Shown piece by piece: positions 45,728 through 55,956 of a stretch of 64,000 nucleotides of DNA. Within the stretch, counting starts at the first letter, position 1, and every line of letters begins with the position of its first letter. The notes beneath the pieces are model-generated. The model had not been told where the DNA came from, ran no database searches, and worked only from the letters and a program-made list of their open reading frames with translations. Source of the DNA: Apostichopus japonicus (lineage: Eukaryota > Echinodermata > Holothuroidea > Aspidochirotida > Stichopodidae); the NCBI RefSeq assembly GCF_037975245.1, contig NC_092580.1, positions 31,950,001-32,014,000 on the forward strand, in the 5' to 3' direction. The position numbers were made by a program, and so were the translations under genes.

Positions 45728-47099
45728 CAGGGCGGCGGAAGCACTTTTAATCGGGGGGGGGGGGGGGCACCGACATCAAAGGGCACTTTGCAGAAATTCG
45801 ATTGGACTGATGCAGCCTGTTAATTAGTACCCTTTATAACTCTTATTGTATTATGTTATTGGCGTATACACATCACTCAATCAACACCCCCCCCCCCCTT
45901 CAAGGAAGAAATGCATACTAGCACTGCAATGTGCAATTTGGGAAACAAGTTTTCTTTCCAGACAAAATGAGGTGAAATCATGCCAGTTGCTAAAGTAGGA
46001 ATCTGCCGAATTAGAGTTTATTTCTTGTTAAGAGCTTAACAATTTTTTTTCATTCGAAATAGCTTTGAGTTTGATCCACAGAAATTCATTAAAAGTCAGG
46101 GGCGTAGCCAGGATTTGCAAAGTTGTAGGCACGACTATCTGAGCGGAGCGCCAACATCAGTTGGCGAGGAGCGTACAAGAAAATTTTGGTTTTACAAATC
46201 CCCCAGATGCCGGAAACGGCCCTTCCCGAGTGTTCATTCTGGTTCCCTGGCCACTTGCTAACTTGAGACACCTCATTCAATATCATGCACTTTAAACCCC
46301 CAAAAACAAACGAGTTAAATAGTACGTAATTCAATACTACATAATTTATTTAAAAGTAGCAAGGTACTCGTACAGAGTAGTCTTACTTTTCAACTCAGTC
46401 TGATAATTGTAGATACAAAGATAGGCCAGAAATGTCTTTGATACAACTATAGCCAGTAATTGTCTTTGATGCAACTGTAGCTAATAAATGTTTATCGAAA
46501 AGGCTGTTTTGGAACTTGGAACGCCGACCGTGACCACAACAGGCAACAAAGTGCTGCAGCTCTATACATATTAAGTCTGTTAATCAACGATAGGCTTGAC
46601 TGTGGAATGTTTCTCAACTGAATTTTATCTGCGTAATCGGGTTCTTAACTAGATGTTAAAAAACTGACAAGATCGTATCCTAGTCTTTTTCGACGGGTAG
46701 AGTGTTGAATGAAACGGCTCGCGATATTAATGACAGCCTAGATGACAGAAGAATAGGTCACCTACTTTAGCCATATTCTTGCTACGTTCATTTCAATAGT
46801 TTTTCCTGTCTAGACTCTTAAACTCGTCCAGCAAGCTTATGGATTTGAATTATGGGTGTTTTAATAAAAAAGATACCTTGGCCAAAAGAAGTGTAGGCTG
46901 GGCCTGCAGTGCTACATACTGGCTACGCCCCTGGTAGTTCTAAATTAGGATTAGATCTCGTACTGTAAAAAATATCGCTGACCTAATAAAGTGATCAAGA
47001 GTACAAGTTTTATGTAGAAAAGGGCACATTTTTAACCTGAGGAGAAGTGGGGGGGGGGGGGGGCACGTGCCCCCTGTGCCCGCGGTTCCGCCACCCTTG
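45728..47099. mobile_element. hAT-like insertion (1372 bp) carrying a nested element
   Basis: The left end CAGGGCGGCGGAAGCAC and the reverse complement of the right end (CAAGGGTGGCGGAACCG) form inverted repeats. TACACGGC is present at both borders (45720-45727 and 47100-47107), an 8-bp duplication. The paralogous positions in the other two repeat blocks (about 53050 and 56672) have no insert, so they are empty sites. G and C runs lie near both ends. No transposase frame was seen. A second element lies inside (46097-46933). Confidence 0.88.
46097..46933. mobile_element. Nested MITE-like element with 14-bp perfect TIRs
   Basis: CAGGGGCGTAGCCA at 46097-46110 is repeated in inverted orientation at 46920-46933. 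The termini resemble those of the element at 11812-12175. No clear target duplication could be read (flanks TTAAAAGT and GTAGTTCT). No coding capacity. Confidence 0.75.
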
Positions 47100-47681
47100 T
47101 ACACGGCGTTACCACCTCGTGCGTTAATATCTATTTATCCTTTAATCGAAAACTTAATGTCGATTTTGTGATTGTGGCTTTCACCCGAAAATAACTTTAT
47201 AGAAAAGAAAAGTATGAGCTTTATCTCAAAGTAACTATATTATTCTAAAAGTTGTTTCTCTCAGAAAAATCGATCTAATTTCTTAGCGTTGTTAAAAAGT
47301 GATGTATTGATGAGTTTTCACAGTGCTTTAAAGTGAAGGAGATATCTTAATTTGTACCTCAAAAGCGTCATGTGACGCAGCAATTCAATACACATAAAAT
47401 GAATTCGAAGAATGATGTTGTTCTCATTTTGATTAATTCATCGGTTTTATGTTGATGGACGCATGATCATACTATGAACTTCAAATGTACTCTCTTAATA
47501 AATAAATAAATCATAAAGTTCTCACTCAATTTACTGTTTGAGAGGGTTCAGAGTGATGACTTGTATTAGGAGTAAATTTCAATACATTATAAGAGTCAAA
47601 TTTTACAAAAAGTATCTACATAAGCAAAAATTTCCTTGGTCTTTCAGTTTGTTGTGGTTGATATCACACAGTAAGTGAAGT

Positions 47682-47963
47682 TTACTGCTGAAGAGAAGAA
47701 TTTTTCTGTACTTCAGGCATTACAGTGACATTATTTATATCATTATTTAAAAACTTTGAGATTATATTAGTGAGGATTTCCTCATTCGTATGAATCGTGG
47801 ACAAACCAGCTCTTGATTCCTCGGAAGATTGACCACAACCAAATGAGAACCTTATAGAAATATGTGCTTTAAATTGACATTTATCGTCAAACCCCAACAA
47901 GGGATTAACGGCGGAATTGACATTCAGGAAAATGTGAATAATTTGTCACCTTAATATACCATC
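47682..47963 (-). pseudogene. Truncated 3' end of the second GPCR (GPCR-B), unit 1
   Basis: On the minus strand, a TM7 remnant (IFLNVNSAVNPLLG) runs into KAHISIRFSFGCGQ and a 50-residue tail, ending at 47682. It matches the TM7 and C-terminal coding end of the receptor at 57.3-58.6 kb. A TGA lies where that receptor has Trp just upstream of TM7, and all earlier helices are absent. The homology begins near 47963, about 20 bases from a U2-like fragment. Confidence 0.85.
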
Positions 47964-47981
47964 AAATTACATATTTAAAGT

Positions 47982-48010
47982 ACACATGATCTAAGCCAAA
48001 AGGCCAAGAA
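47982..48010 (-). pseudogene. U2-like fragment, unit 1
   Basis: The minus strand reads TTCTTGGCCTTTTGGCTTAG then ATCATGTGT, matching the start of U2 and stopping before the branch-point-recognition region. Confidence 0.7.
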
Positions 48011-48864
48011 CCCTGCGACGGTAGAGATTAATTTTTTCGAAAGTTGTGAGTGTTGTACAAATGCCACCTGCACCGTGTGGAAGTTTATTTAAATTTTAAT
48101 TGGCATGTTGAACATATCAAACTTTGATGAAAAGAACTTATATCTCCTATACACTTGCTTCAGATACCGTAGCCTGTAAGATTGTCAAAACAGTCTCTTA
48201 CATAATTCAAATTGACATAAAAATCACCATATTTTATTTCAACGCATTGTGCTGTCATAACCAATAATTCGATCTAAATGCGCATAATTTATTCATATTT
48301 TCATAGACTTTTCCCCCTGAACTAATATTCCACATGCACAAGCCATCAACATGAAAATAGCCATCACCCGAAAATAACTTTATAGAAAAGAAAAGTATGA
48401 GCTTTATCTCAAAGTAACTATATTATTCTAAAAGTTGTTTCTCTCAGAAAAATCGATCTAATTTCTTAGCGTTGTTAAAAAGTGATGTATTGATGAGTTT
48501 TCACAGTGCTTTAAAGTGAAGGAGATATCTTAATTTGTACCTCAAAAGCGTCATGTGACGCAGCAATTCAATACACATAAAATGAATTCGAAGAATGATG
48601 TTGTTCTCATTTTGATTAATTCATCGGTTTTATGTTGATGGACGCATGATCATACTATGAACTTCAAATGTACTCTCTTAATAAATAAATAAATCATAAA
48701 GTTCTCACTCAATTTACTGTTTGAGAGGGTTCAGAGTGATGACTTGTATTAGGAGTAAATTTCAATACATTATAAGAGTCAAATTTTACAAAAAGTATCT
48801 ACATAAGCAAAAATTTCCTTGGTCTTTCAGTTTGTTGTGGTTGATATCACACAGTAAGTGAAGT

Positions 48865-49146
48865 TTACTGCTGAAGAGAAGAATTTTTCTGTACTTCAGG
48901 CATTACAGTGACATTATTTATATCATTATTTAAAAACTTTGAGATTATATTAGTGAGGATTTCCTCATTCGTATGAATCGTGGACAAACCAGCTCTTGAT
49001 TCCTCGGAAGATTGACCACAACCAAATGAGAACCTTATAGAAATATGTGCTTTAAATTGACATTTATCGTCAAACCCCAACAAGGGATTAACGGCGGAAT
49101 TGACATTCAGGAAAATGTGAATAATTTGTCACCTTAATATACCATC
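48865..49146 (-). pseudogene. Truncated 3' end of GPCR-B, unit 2
   Basis: Identical to the relic at 47682-47963, displaced by 1183 bases. Confidence 0.85.
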
Positions 49147-49164
49147 AAATTACATATTTAAAGT

Positions 49165-49193
49165 ACACATGATCTAAGCCAAAAGGCCAAGAA
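49165..49193 (-). pseudogene. U2-like fragment, unit 2
   Basis: Identical to that at 47982-48010. Confidence 0.7.
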
Positions 49194-50047
49194 CCCTGCG
49201 ACGGTAGAGATTAATTTTTTCGAAAGTTGTGAGTGTTGTACAAATGCCACCTGCACCGTGTGGAAGTTTATTTAAATTTTAATTGGCATGTTGAACATAT
49301 CAAACTTTGATGAAAAGAACTTATATCTCCTATACACTTGCTTCAGATACCGTAGCCTGTAAGATTGTCAAAACAGTCTCTTACATAATTCAAATTGACA
49401 TAAAAATCACCATATTTTATTTCAACGCATTGTGCTGTCATAACCAATAATTCGATCTAAATGCGCATAATTTATTCATATTTTCATAGACTTTTCCCCC
49501 TGAACTAATATTCCACATGCACAAGCCATCAACATGAAAATAGCCATCACCCGAAAATAACTTTATAGAAAAGAAAAGTATGAGCTTTATCTCAAAGTAA
49601 CTATATTATTCTAAAAGTTGTTTCTCTCAGAAAAATCGATCTAATTTCTTAGCGTTGTTAAAAAGTGATGTATTGATGAGTTTTCACAGTGCTTTAAAGT
49701 GAAGGAGATATCTTAATTTGTACCTCAAAAGCGTCATGTGACGCAGCAATTCAATACACATAAAATGAATTCGAAGAATGATGTTGTTCTCATTTTGATT
49801 AATTCATCGGTTTTATGTTGATGGACGCATGATCATACTATGAACTTCAAATGTACTCTCTTAATAAATAAATAAATCATAAAGTTCTCACTCAATTTAC
49901 TGTTTGAGAGGGTTCAGAGTGATGACTTGTATTAGGAGTAAATTTCAATACATTATAAGAGTCAAATTTTACAAAAAGTATCTACATAAGCAAAAATTTC
50001 CTTGGTCTTTCAGTTTGTTGTGGTTGATATCACACAGTAAGTGAAGT

Positions 50048-50329
50048 TTACTGCTGAAGAGAAGAATTTTTCTGTACTTCAGGCATTACAGTGACATTAT
50101 TTATATCATTATTTAAAAACTTTGAGATTATATTAGTGAGGATTTCCTCATTCGTATGAATCGTGGACAAACCAGCTCTTGATTCCTCGGAAGATTGACC
50201 ACAACCAAATGAGAACCTTATAGAAATATGTGCTTTAAATTGACATTTATCGTCAAACCCCAACAAGGGATTAACGGCGGAATTGACATTCAGGAAAATG
50301 TGAATAATTTGTCACCTTAATATACCATC
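50048..50329 (-). pseudogene. Truncated 3' end of GPCR-B, unit 3
   Basis: Identical to the relic at 47682-47963, displaced by 2366 bases. Confidence 0.85.
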
Positions 50330-50347
50330 AAATTACATATTTAAAGT

Positions 50348-50376
50348 ACACATGATCTAAGCCAAAAGGCCAAGAA
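50348..50376 (-). pseudogene. U2-like fragment, unit 3
   Basis: Identical to that at 47982-48010. It lies about 550 bases 3' of GPCR copy 2, the same relative place as the longer fragment next to copy 1. Confidence 0.7.
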
Positions 50377-50923
50377 CCCTGCGACGGTAGAGATTAATTT
50401 TTTCGAAAGTTGTGAGTGTTGTACAAATGCCACCTGCACCGTGTGGAAGTTTATTTAAATTTTAATTGGCATGTTGAACATATCAAACTTTGATGAAAAG
50501 AACTTATATCTCCTATACACTTGCTTCAGATACCGTAGCCTGTAAGATTGTCAAAACAGTCTCTTACATAATTCAAATTGACATAAAAATCACCATATTT
50601 TATTTCAACGCATTGTGCTGTCATAACCAATAATTCGATCTAAATGCGCATGAAATATTCATATTTTCATAGACTTTTCCCCCTGAACTAATATTCCATA
50701 TGCACAAGCCATCAACATGAAAATATGAAGGATCCGAGAAGTTTCTAAACAGTTACTATAATTCTTGGCGTAAAAACTTTACTAACATAAATACATGTAA
50801 TGAACAATATGCAAATATATATAATACACAGAATGCACACATGCAAATGCATTTAATTATCAACTAATCTAAAACAATTACTTAACAACTGATGTTAATA
50901 TATTTAATAAACAACATAAGTTG

Positions 50924-52273
50924 TTACGTTACATTTTTCAATATTCCGCAACATTTAACATATTCCAAAACCATTTTTCGATAGGCACGACTAGTCAGAG
51001 CATATGACATTGCGGTAATGGAAGCGTGAACAGTTGCTAATATTACCGAAGAAAACATGATGTAAGACTTGCCTTCAATGCTACTGAAATAAATAAAAAA
51101 CATAAGGATTTCTAATGGAATCCAAAAACAAAGATACATCACAACGAAACAAAAAAGTCTTTTAACTACTTTGACAGTTTTTCTCTCATTTTGTTCTCTT
51201 CTTGACATTCTACATGGAATAACGTCTTGTGAATAATTAGCAGTCGCCGACGGTACATTGTTGATTGATCTGAAATTCTTGTTTTCATCAACGGATAAAT
51301 GGTTCCCTTCCAGTTTTACGTGAGTCTCAGCTCTCAGACCAATCTGAATATCGAGTTCAGGCTGGTGTGATTTATCCATCCTTTCGTTTCTCTGTAGCTT
51401 TTCATGAACGTTGAACCCATTACATGATCCTTCGACTAGGGAAACATGTCTTGAAAATCCACCTTCTACTGTTATATGGATCTGAGATTTGCGTATGCAT
51501 GACAATTGTAACTCAGCCGGCGATATGACGAAAACATCATTTGCGTTATTTGAAGAATCTGATATTTGATGTCTGTCGTTAGATGGTTTCAACCATGTCG
51601 ATTCTTTATCACGTGATTCCATTCGTTGAAGACTTTTCTTTAATTGAACCACTATGGTAATATTTAAAACAATTAGCAAGAAACATGGAATAAGAAAATA
51701 AATGAATGCCGATATAACAAATACTAAATATCTGACTAATTTAATATTTTGACCAGCATAAAATACTGCAATGACACTAAAAGTTGTACTAAATATAGAT
51801 ACACTCACTGCAGCAATCCAACAGAATATTACTTTTTTTCGATATTGTTTCTTGCTTTTCCCTATGTGATAATTTATGGAATCGGTGACCAGACGATAAA
51901 TATCATAACTCATAGTTATTGCCAAATAAATTGTTACAGTATAAGTTATTTTTCCAAGCCACACCAAAGTCAAAAATATGTAACCTGGTAGGTACCAAAA
52001 AATACTCATCGTATAGAGCAGATCAAATGTGACGGCATGTAAGCAGTATGTAATGGCTAGATTGTAAATATAGATGTTAAAAACATGTTCCCGTATGGCT
52101 CGGTTGGTATGATACGCCCAGATGAGAAATCCATTACTAATGAATATTAAAGATGCAGAGACTGAAAACGTGATAAAAAAGAGTAAAGTATCTGAAAAAC
52201 TGCAAAATAAATCATCCCTCTGACAAACTGTGTTGTTTGAAATCTCTAGAGGGCTCTGTATTTCAGTATCCAT
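50924..52273 (-). CDS. Atypical rhodopsin-class GPCR, copy 2 (intronless, 449 aa)
   Basis: It is a near-identical paralogue of copies 1 and 3, one residue shorter than copy 1 (VEGSC versus VELGSC in the third loop). It has the same unusual SYDIYRLVTDSINY, LG at the 3.32 region, WIP in TM6 and TAMSY in TM7. Differences from copy 1 cluster in TM3 to TM5 and TM6 to TM7 (for example KITYTV versus NITYNV, SIFSTTFSVIAVFYAG versus SICCTTLSVIAVLYAG, SSIEGKSYIMFSSV versus SNIEGKSYAILSLV). The start at MDTE is conserved. A complete frame without interruption argues that it is functional. Confidence 0.88.
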   Translation of the reverse strand: MDTEIQSPLEISNNTVCQRDDLFCSFSDTLLFFITFSVSASLIFISNGFLIWAYHTNRAIREHVFNIYIYNLAITYCLHAVTFDLLYTMSIFWYLPGYIFLTLVWLGKITYTVTIYLAITMSYDIYRLVTDSINYHIGKSKKQYRKKVIFCWIAAVSVSIFSTTFSVIAVFYAGQNIKLVRYLVFVISAFIYFLIPCFLLIVLNITIVVQLKKSLQRMESRDKESTWLKPSNDRHQISDSSNNANDVFVISPAELQLSCIRKSQIHITVEGGFSRHVSLVEGSCNGFNVHEKLQRNERMDKSHQPELDIQIGLRAETHVKLEGNHLSVDENKNFRSINNVPSATANYSQDVIPCRMSRREQNERKTVKVVKRLFCFVVMYLCFWIPLEILMFFIYFSSIEGKSYIMFSSVILATVHASITAMSYALTSRAYRKMVLEYVKCCGILKNVT

Positions 52274-53655
52274 CGTGCTCAGAAGGGTGTGAAGAAAACT
52301 GGTATCTTGACATTTCAGGACATAATCTTCTCATTAAGATCACAAAACTCCTAACAGGTATAAATATACTTCAATCATATAGAAATGCACAAATGACAGT
52401 TTTCTACATTGTCAAAATAAACTGAAAATGTCGTTCGAAAATGCGAATTCCTTTTTTCCCGTTGGCGAAACATCTTTCCTTCATTTCGTGTCAAAAATAA
52501 ACATCCATCTTCAGAAATCATACAACACAAATAACGAGAAAGTAGTAATTTTATTTAATTGAAGGATCAAATTTAGGATAACGGTTCGACAAACTCCACA
52601 GTCGGACAATATTATAACAAAATTACCTGCGTGTGTTCATGACGCTCGAAACAAACATTGAGTGCCTGAATTTTTTTCTTTGATTTCTAAAATTATTCAT
52701 GTGGTTGCTTCCAAGCCTTCCCCCCTTTTTGTTACAAAGTAGTCAAATATGAAATATTAGTCGCTTAAACTTTCCTATACAACAATGAAAGAAAAAGCTC
52801 TATAAGCGATTTTTAGTTATTTGCAGAACTGCCAGTTAAGTGGTTTTCATTGAAATATTGAAACGTAACCGTTCGGAAGCCAATTATTTTATTATGCTGG
52901 ACTTTTAAGGACCATATAGGCATGTATATGTTTAATTAAAACATTTTAAGTGGAGTTAAGTCACTAATAGCTCATCTTCAATCAAAATATTCTGTGATTC
53001 CATTTAAATGTTAAAAGGTAAGAAGAATTATCTTGGCAAATATATGCATACACGACGTTATCGCCTCGCGCGTTAATATCTATTTATCCTTTAATCGAAA
53101 ACTTTATGTCGATTTTGTGATTGTGGCTTTCACCCGAAAAAAAACCTTTATAGAAAAGAAAAGTATGAGCTTCATCTCAAAGTAACTTTATTATTCTAAA
53201 CGTTGTTTCTCTCAGAAAGAGCGATCTAATTTCTTTGCGTTGTTAAAATGTGATGTATTGATGAGTTTTCACAGTGCTTTAAAGTGAAGGAGATATCTTA
53301 ATTTATACCCCAAAAGCGTCATGTGACGCAGCAATTCAATACACATAAAATGAATTCGAAGAATGAGGTTGTTCTCATTTTGATTAATCCATCGGTTTTA
53401 TGTTGATGGATGCATGATCATACTATGAACTTCAAATGTACTCTCTTAATAAATAAATAAATCATGAAGTTCTCACTTATGCAATTTACTGTTTGAGAGT
53501 GCTCATAGTGATGACTTGTATTAGGAGTAAATTTCAATACTTTATAAGAGTGAAATTTTACAAAAAGTACATGAAGCAAAAATTAATTCTTAGTCTTTCA
53601 GTTTATTTTGGTTGATATTATTGTGGTTTAATTGTGTTTTTATTGTGGTTGAAAT
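52274..53655. other. 5' flank of GPCR copy 2 and intergenic spacer
   Basis: Homologous to 44940-47681 minus the 1.37-kb insertion. The uninterrupted junction near 53050 (GCATACACGACGTTATCG) is an empty site. Confidence 0.75.
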
Positions 53656-53939
53656 TTACTCCTGAAGATAAGAACTCTTCTGTACTTCAGGCACTACAGT
53701 GAGATTATTTATATCATTATTTACAAACTTTGAGATTATATTAGTGAGGATTTCCCCATTCTTATGAATCGTGGACAAACCAGCTCTTGATTCCTCGGAA
53801 GATTGACCACAACTAAATGGGAACATTTTAGAAATATGTGCTTTAAATTGACGATTTACAGTCAAACCCCAACAAGGGATTAACGGCGGAATTGACATTC
53901 AGGAAAATGTACATAATTTGCCACCTTAATATACCATCA
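53656..53939 (-). pseudogene. Truncated 3' end of GPCR-B, block 3 junction
   Basis: A TM7 remnant is followed by LTVNRQFKAHISKMFPFSCG and the same tail as the 47.7-kb relic. A one-base frame change lies at the NPLLG motif relative to the receptor at 57.4 kb. Confidence 0.82.
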
Positions 53940-53956
53940 AATTACATATTTAAAGT

Positions 53957-53988
53957 ACACATGATCTAAGCCAAAAGGCCGAGAGCTC
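53957..53988 (-). pseudogene. U2-like fragment, copy near GPCR 3
   Basis: The minus strand reads GAGCTCTCGGCCTTTTGGCT then TAGATCATGTG. It is closer to U2 (CTCGGCC intact) than the triplicated copies and lies about 550 bases 3' of GPCR copy 3. Confidence 0.7.
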
Positions 53989-54537
53989 TCTGACGGTAGA
54001 GATTATTTTTTTCGAAAATTGTGAGTGTTGTACAAATGCCACCTGCACCGTGTGGAAGATTATTTAAATTTTAATTGGCATGTTGAACATATCAAACTTT
54101 GATGAACAGAACTTATATCTCCATACACTTGCTTCAGATACCGTAGCCTGTAAGATTGTCAAAACAGTCTCTTGCATTATTCAAATTGACATAAAAAAAA
54201 TCACCATATTTTATTTCAACGCATTGTGCTGTCATAACTAATAATTCGATCTAAATGCGCATGAAATATTCATATTTTCATAGACTTTTCCCCCTGAACT
54301 AATATTCCACATGCACAAGCCATCAACATGAAAATATGAAGGATCCGAGAAGAAGTTTCTAAACATTTACTATAATTCTTTGCGTAAAAACTTTACTAAC
54401 ATAAATACATTTAATGAACAATATGCAAATACATATAATACACAGAATGCACACATGTAAATACATTGAATTAACCACTAATGTAAAACAATTACTTAAC
54501 AACTAATGTTAATATATTTAATAAACAACATAAGTTG

Positions 54538-55887
54538 TTACGTTACATTTTTCAATATTCCGCAACATTTCACATATTCCAAAACCATTTTTCGATAGGT
54601 ACGACTAGTCAGAGCATATGACATTGCGGTAATGGAAGCGTGAAAAGTTGCTAATATTACCGAAGAAAACATGATGTAAGACTTGCCTTCAATGCTACTG
54701 AAATAAATAAAAAACATAAGGACTTCTGATGGAATCCAAAAACAAAGATACATCACAATGAAACAAAAAAATCTTTTAACTACTTTGACAGTTTTTCTCT
54801 CATTTTGTTCTCTTCTTGACAGTCTACATGGAATAACTTCCCGTGAATATTTAGCAGTCGCCGACGGTAGATTGTTGATTGATCTGAAATTGTTGTTTTC
54901 ATCAACGGATAAATGATTCCCTTCCAGTTTTACATGAGTCTCAGCTCTCAGACCATTCTGCATATCGACTTCAGGCTGGTGTGGTTTATCTATCCTTTCG
55001 TTTCTCTGTAGCTTTCCATGAACGTTGAACCCATTACATGATCCTTCGACTAGGGAAACATGTCTACAAAATCCACCTTCTACTGTTATATGGATCTGAG
55101 ATTTGCGTATGCATGACAATTGTAACTCAGCCGGCGATATGACGAAAACATCATTTGCGTTATTTGAAGAATCTGATACTTGATGTCTGTCGTTAGATGG
55201 TTTCAACCATGTCGATTCTTTATCACGTGATTCCATTCGTTGAAGACTTTTCTTTAATTGAACCACTATGTTAATATTCAAAACAATCAGCAGGAAACAT
55301 GGAATAATGAAGGAACTGAATGCCGATGAAACAAATACTAAATATCTGACTAATTTAATATTGTGACCAGCATATAATACTGCAATGACAATAAGAGTTG
55401 TACTCAATATAGATACACTCACTGCAGCAATCCAACAGAGTATTACTTTTTTTCGATATTGTTTCTTGCTTTTCCCTTTGTGATAATTTATGGAATCGGT
55501 GACCAGACGATAAATATCATAACTCATTGTTATTGCCAAATAAATGGTTACATTATAAGTTATATTTCCTAGCCACACCAAAGTTAAAAATATGTAACCT
55601 GGTAGGTACCAAAAAATACTCATCGTATAGAGCAGATCAAATGTGACGGCATGTAAGCAGTATGTAATGGCTAGATTGTAAATATAGATGTTAAAAACAT
55701 GTTCCCGTATGGCTCGGTTGGTATGATACGCCCAGATGAGAAATCCATTACTAATGAATATTAAAGATGCAGAGACTGAAAACGTGATAATAAAGAGTAA
55801 AGTATCTGAAAAACTGCAAAATAAATCATCCCTCTGACAAACTGTGTTGTTTGAAATCTCTAGAGGGCTCTGTACTTCAGTATCCAT
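54538..55887 (-). CDS. Atypical rhodopsin-class GPCR, copy 3 (intronless, 449 aa)
   Basis: The third paralogue. The frame is open for 23 more codons upstream (to 55956), but I start at 55887 because MDTEVQSPLE is the start shared with the other two genes, which have no in-frame upstream Met. It has the same features: Asn47 in TM1, SYDIYRLVTDSINY with Ile at 3.50, Trp-Ile-Pro in TM6 and TAMSYALTSRTYRKM at the end of TM7. TM5 differs noticeably (SSAFSSFIIPCFLLIVLNINIVV versus LSAFIYFLIPCFLLTVLNITIVV). The frame is uninterrupted. Confidence 0.87.
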   Translation of the reverse strand: MDTEVQSPLEISNNTVCQRDDLFCSFSDTLLFIITFSVSASLIFISNGFLIWAYHTNRAIREHVFNIYIYNLAITYCLHAVTFDLLYTMSIFWYLPGYIFLTLVWLGNITYNVTIYLAITMSYDIYRLVTDSINYHKGKSKKQYRKKVILCWIAAVSVSILSTTLIVIAVLYAGHNIKLVRYLVFVSSAFSSFIIPCFLLIVLNINIVVQLKKSLQRMESRDKESTWLKPSNDRHQVSDSSNNANDVFVISPAELQLSCIRKSQIHITVEGGFCRHVSLVEGSCNGFNVHGKLQRNERIDKPHQPEVDMQNGLRAETHVKLEGNHLSVDENNNFRSINNLPSATAKYSREVIPCRLSRREQNERKTVKVVKRFFCFIVMYLCFWIPSEVLMFFIYFSSIEGKSYIMFSSVILATFHASITAMSYALTSRTYRKMVLEYVKCCGILKNVT

Positions 55888-55956
55888 CGTGCTCAGAAGG
55901 GTATGAAGAAACCTGGTTCTGAAACTTTCAGGAAATAATCTTCTCATTAAGATCAC

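Larger units (their letters stand above)
47181..50651. repeat. 1183-bp unit in three tandem copies, apparently identical
   Basis: Units begin at 47181, 48364 and 49547 (TCACCCGAAAATAAC). Sequence features (the receptor tail, CGTCATGTGACGCAGCAATT and the U2-like fragment) recur at exactly 1183-base spacing with no difference that I could see. The third copy departs from the first two at about 50651, where it rejoins the single-copy 3' flank of GPCR copy 2. Each unit holds one truncated GPCR-B end and one U2-like fragment. Confidence 0.93.

Noticed and set aside
55888-55956. Extended N terminus of GPCR copy 3 (23 residues from an upstream Met)
   Set aside because: The other two copies lack an in-frame Met there; the MDTE start is common to all.
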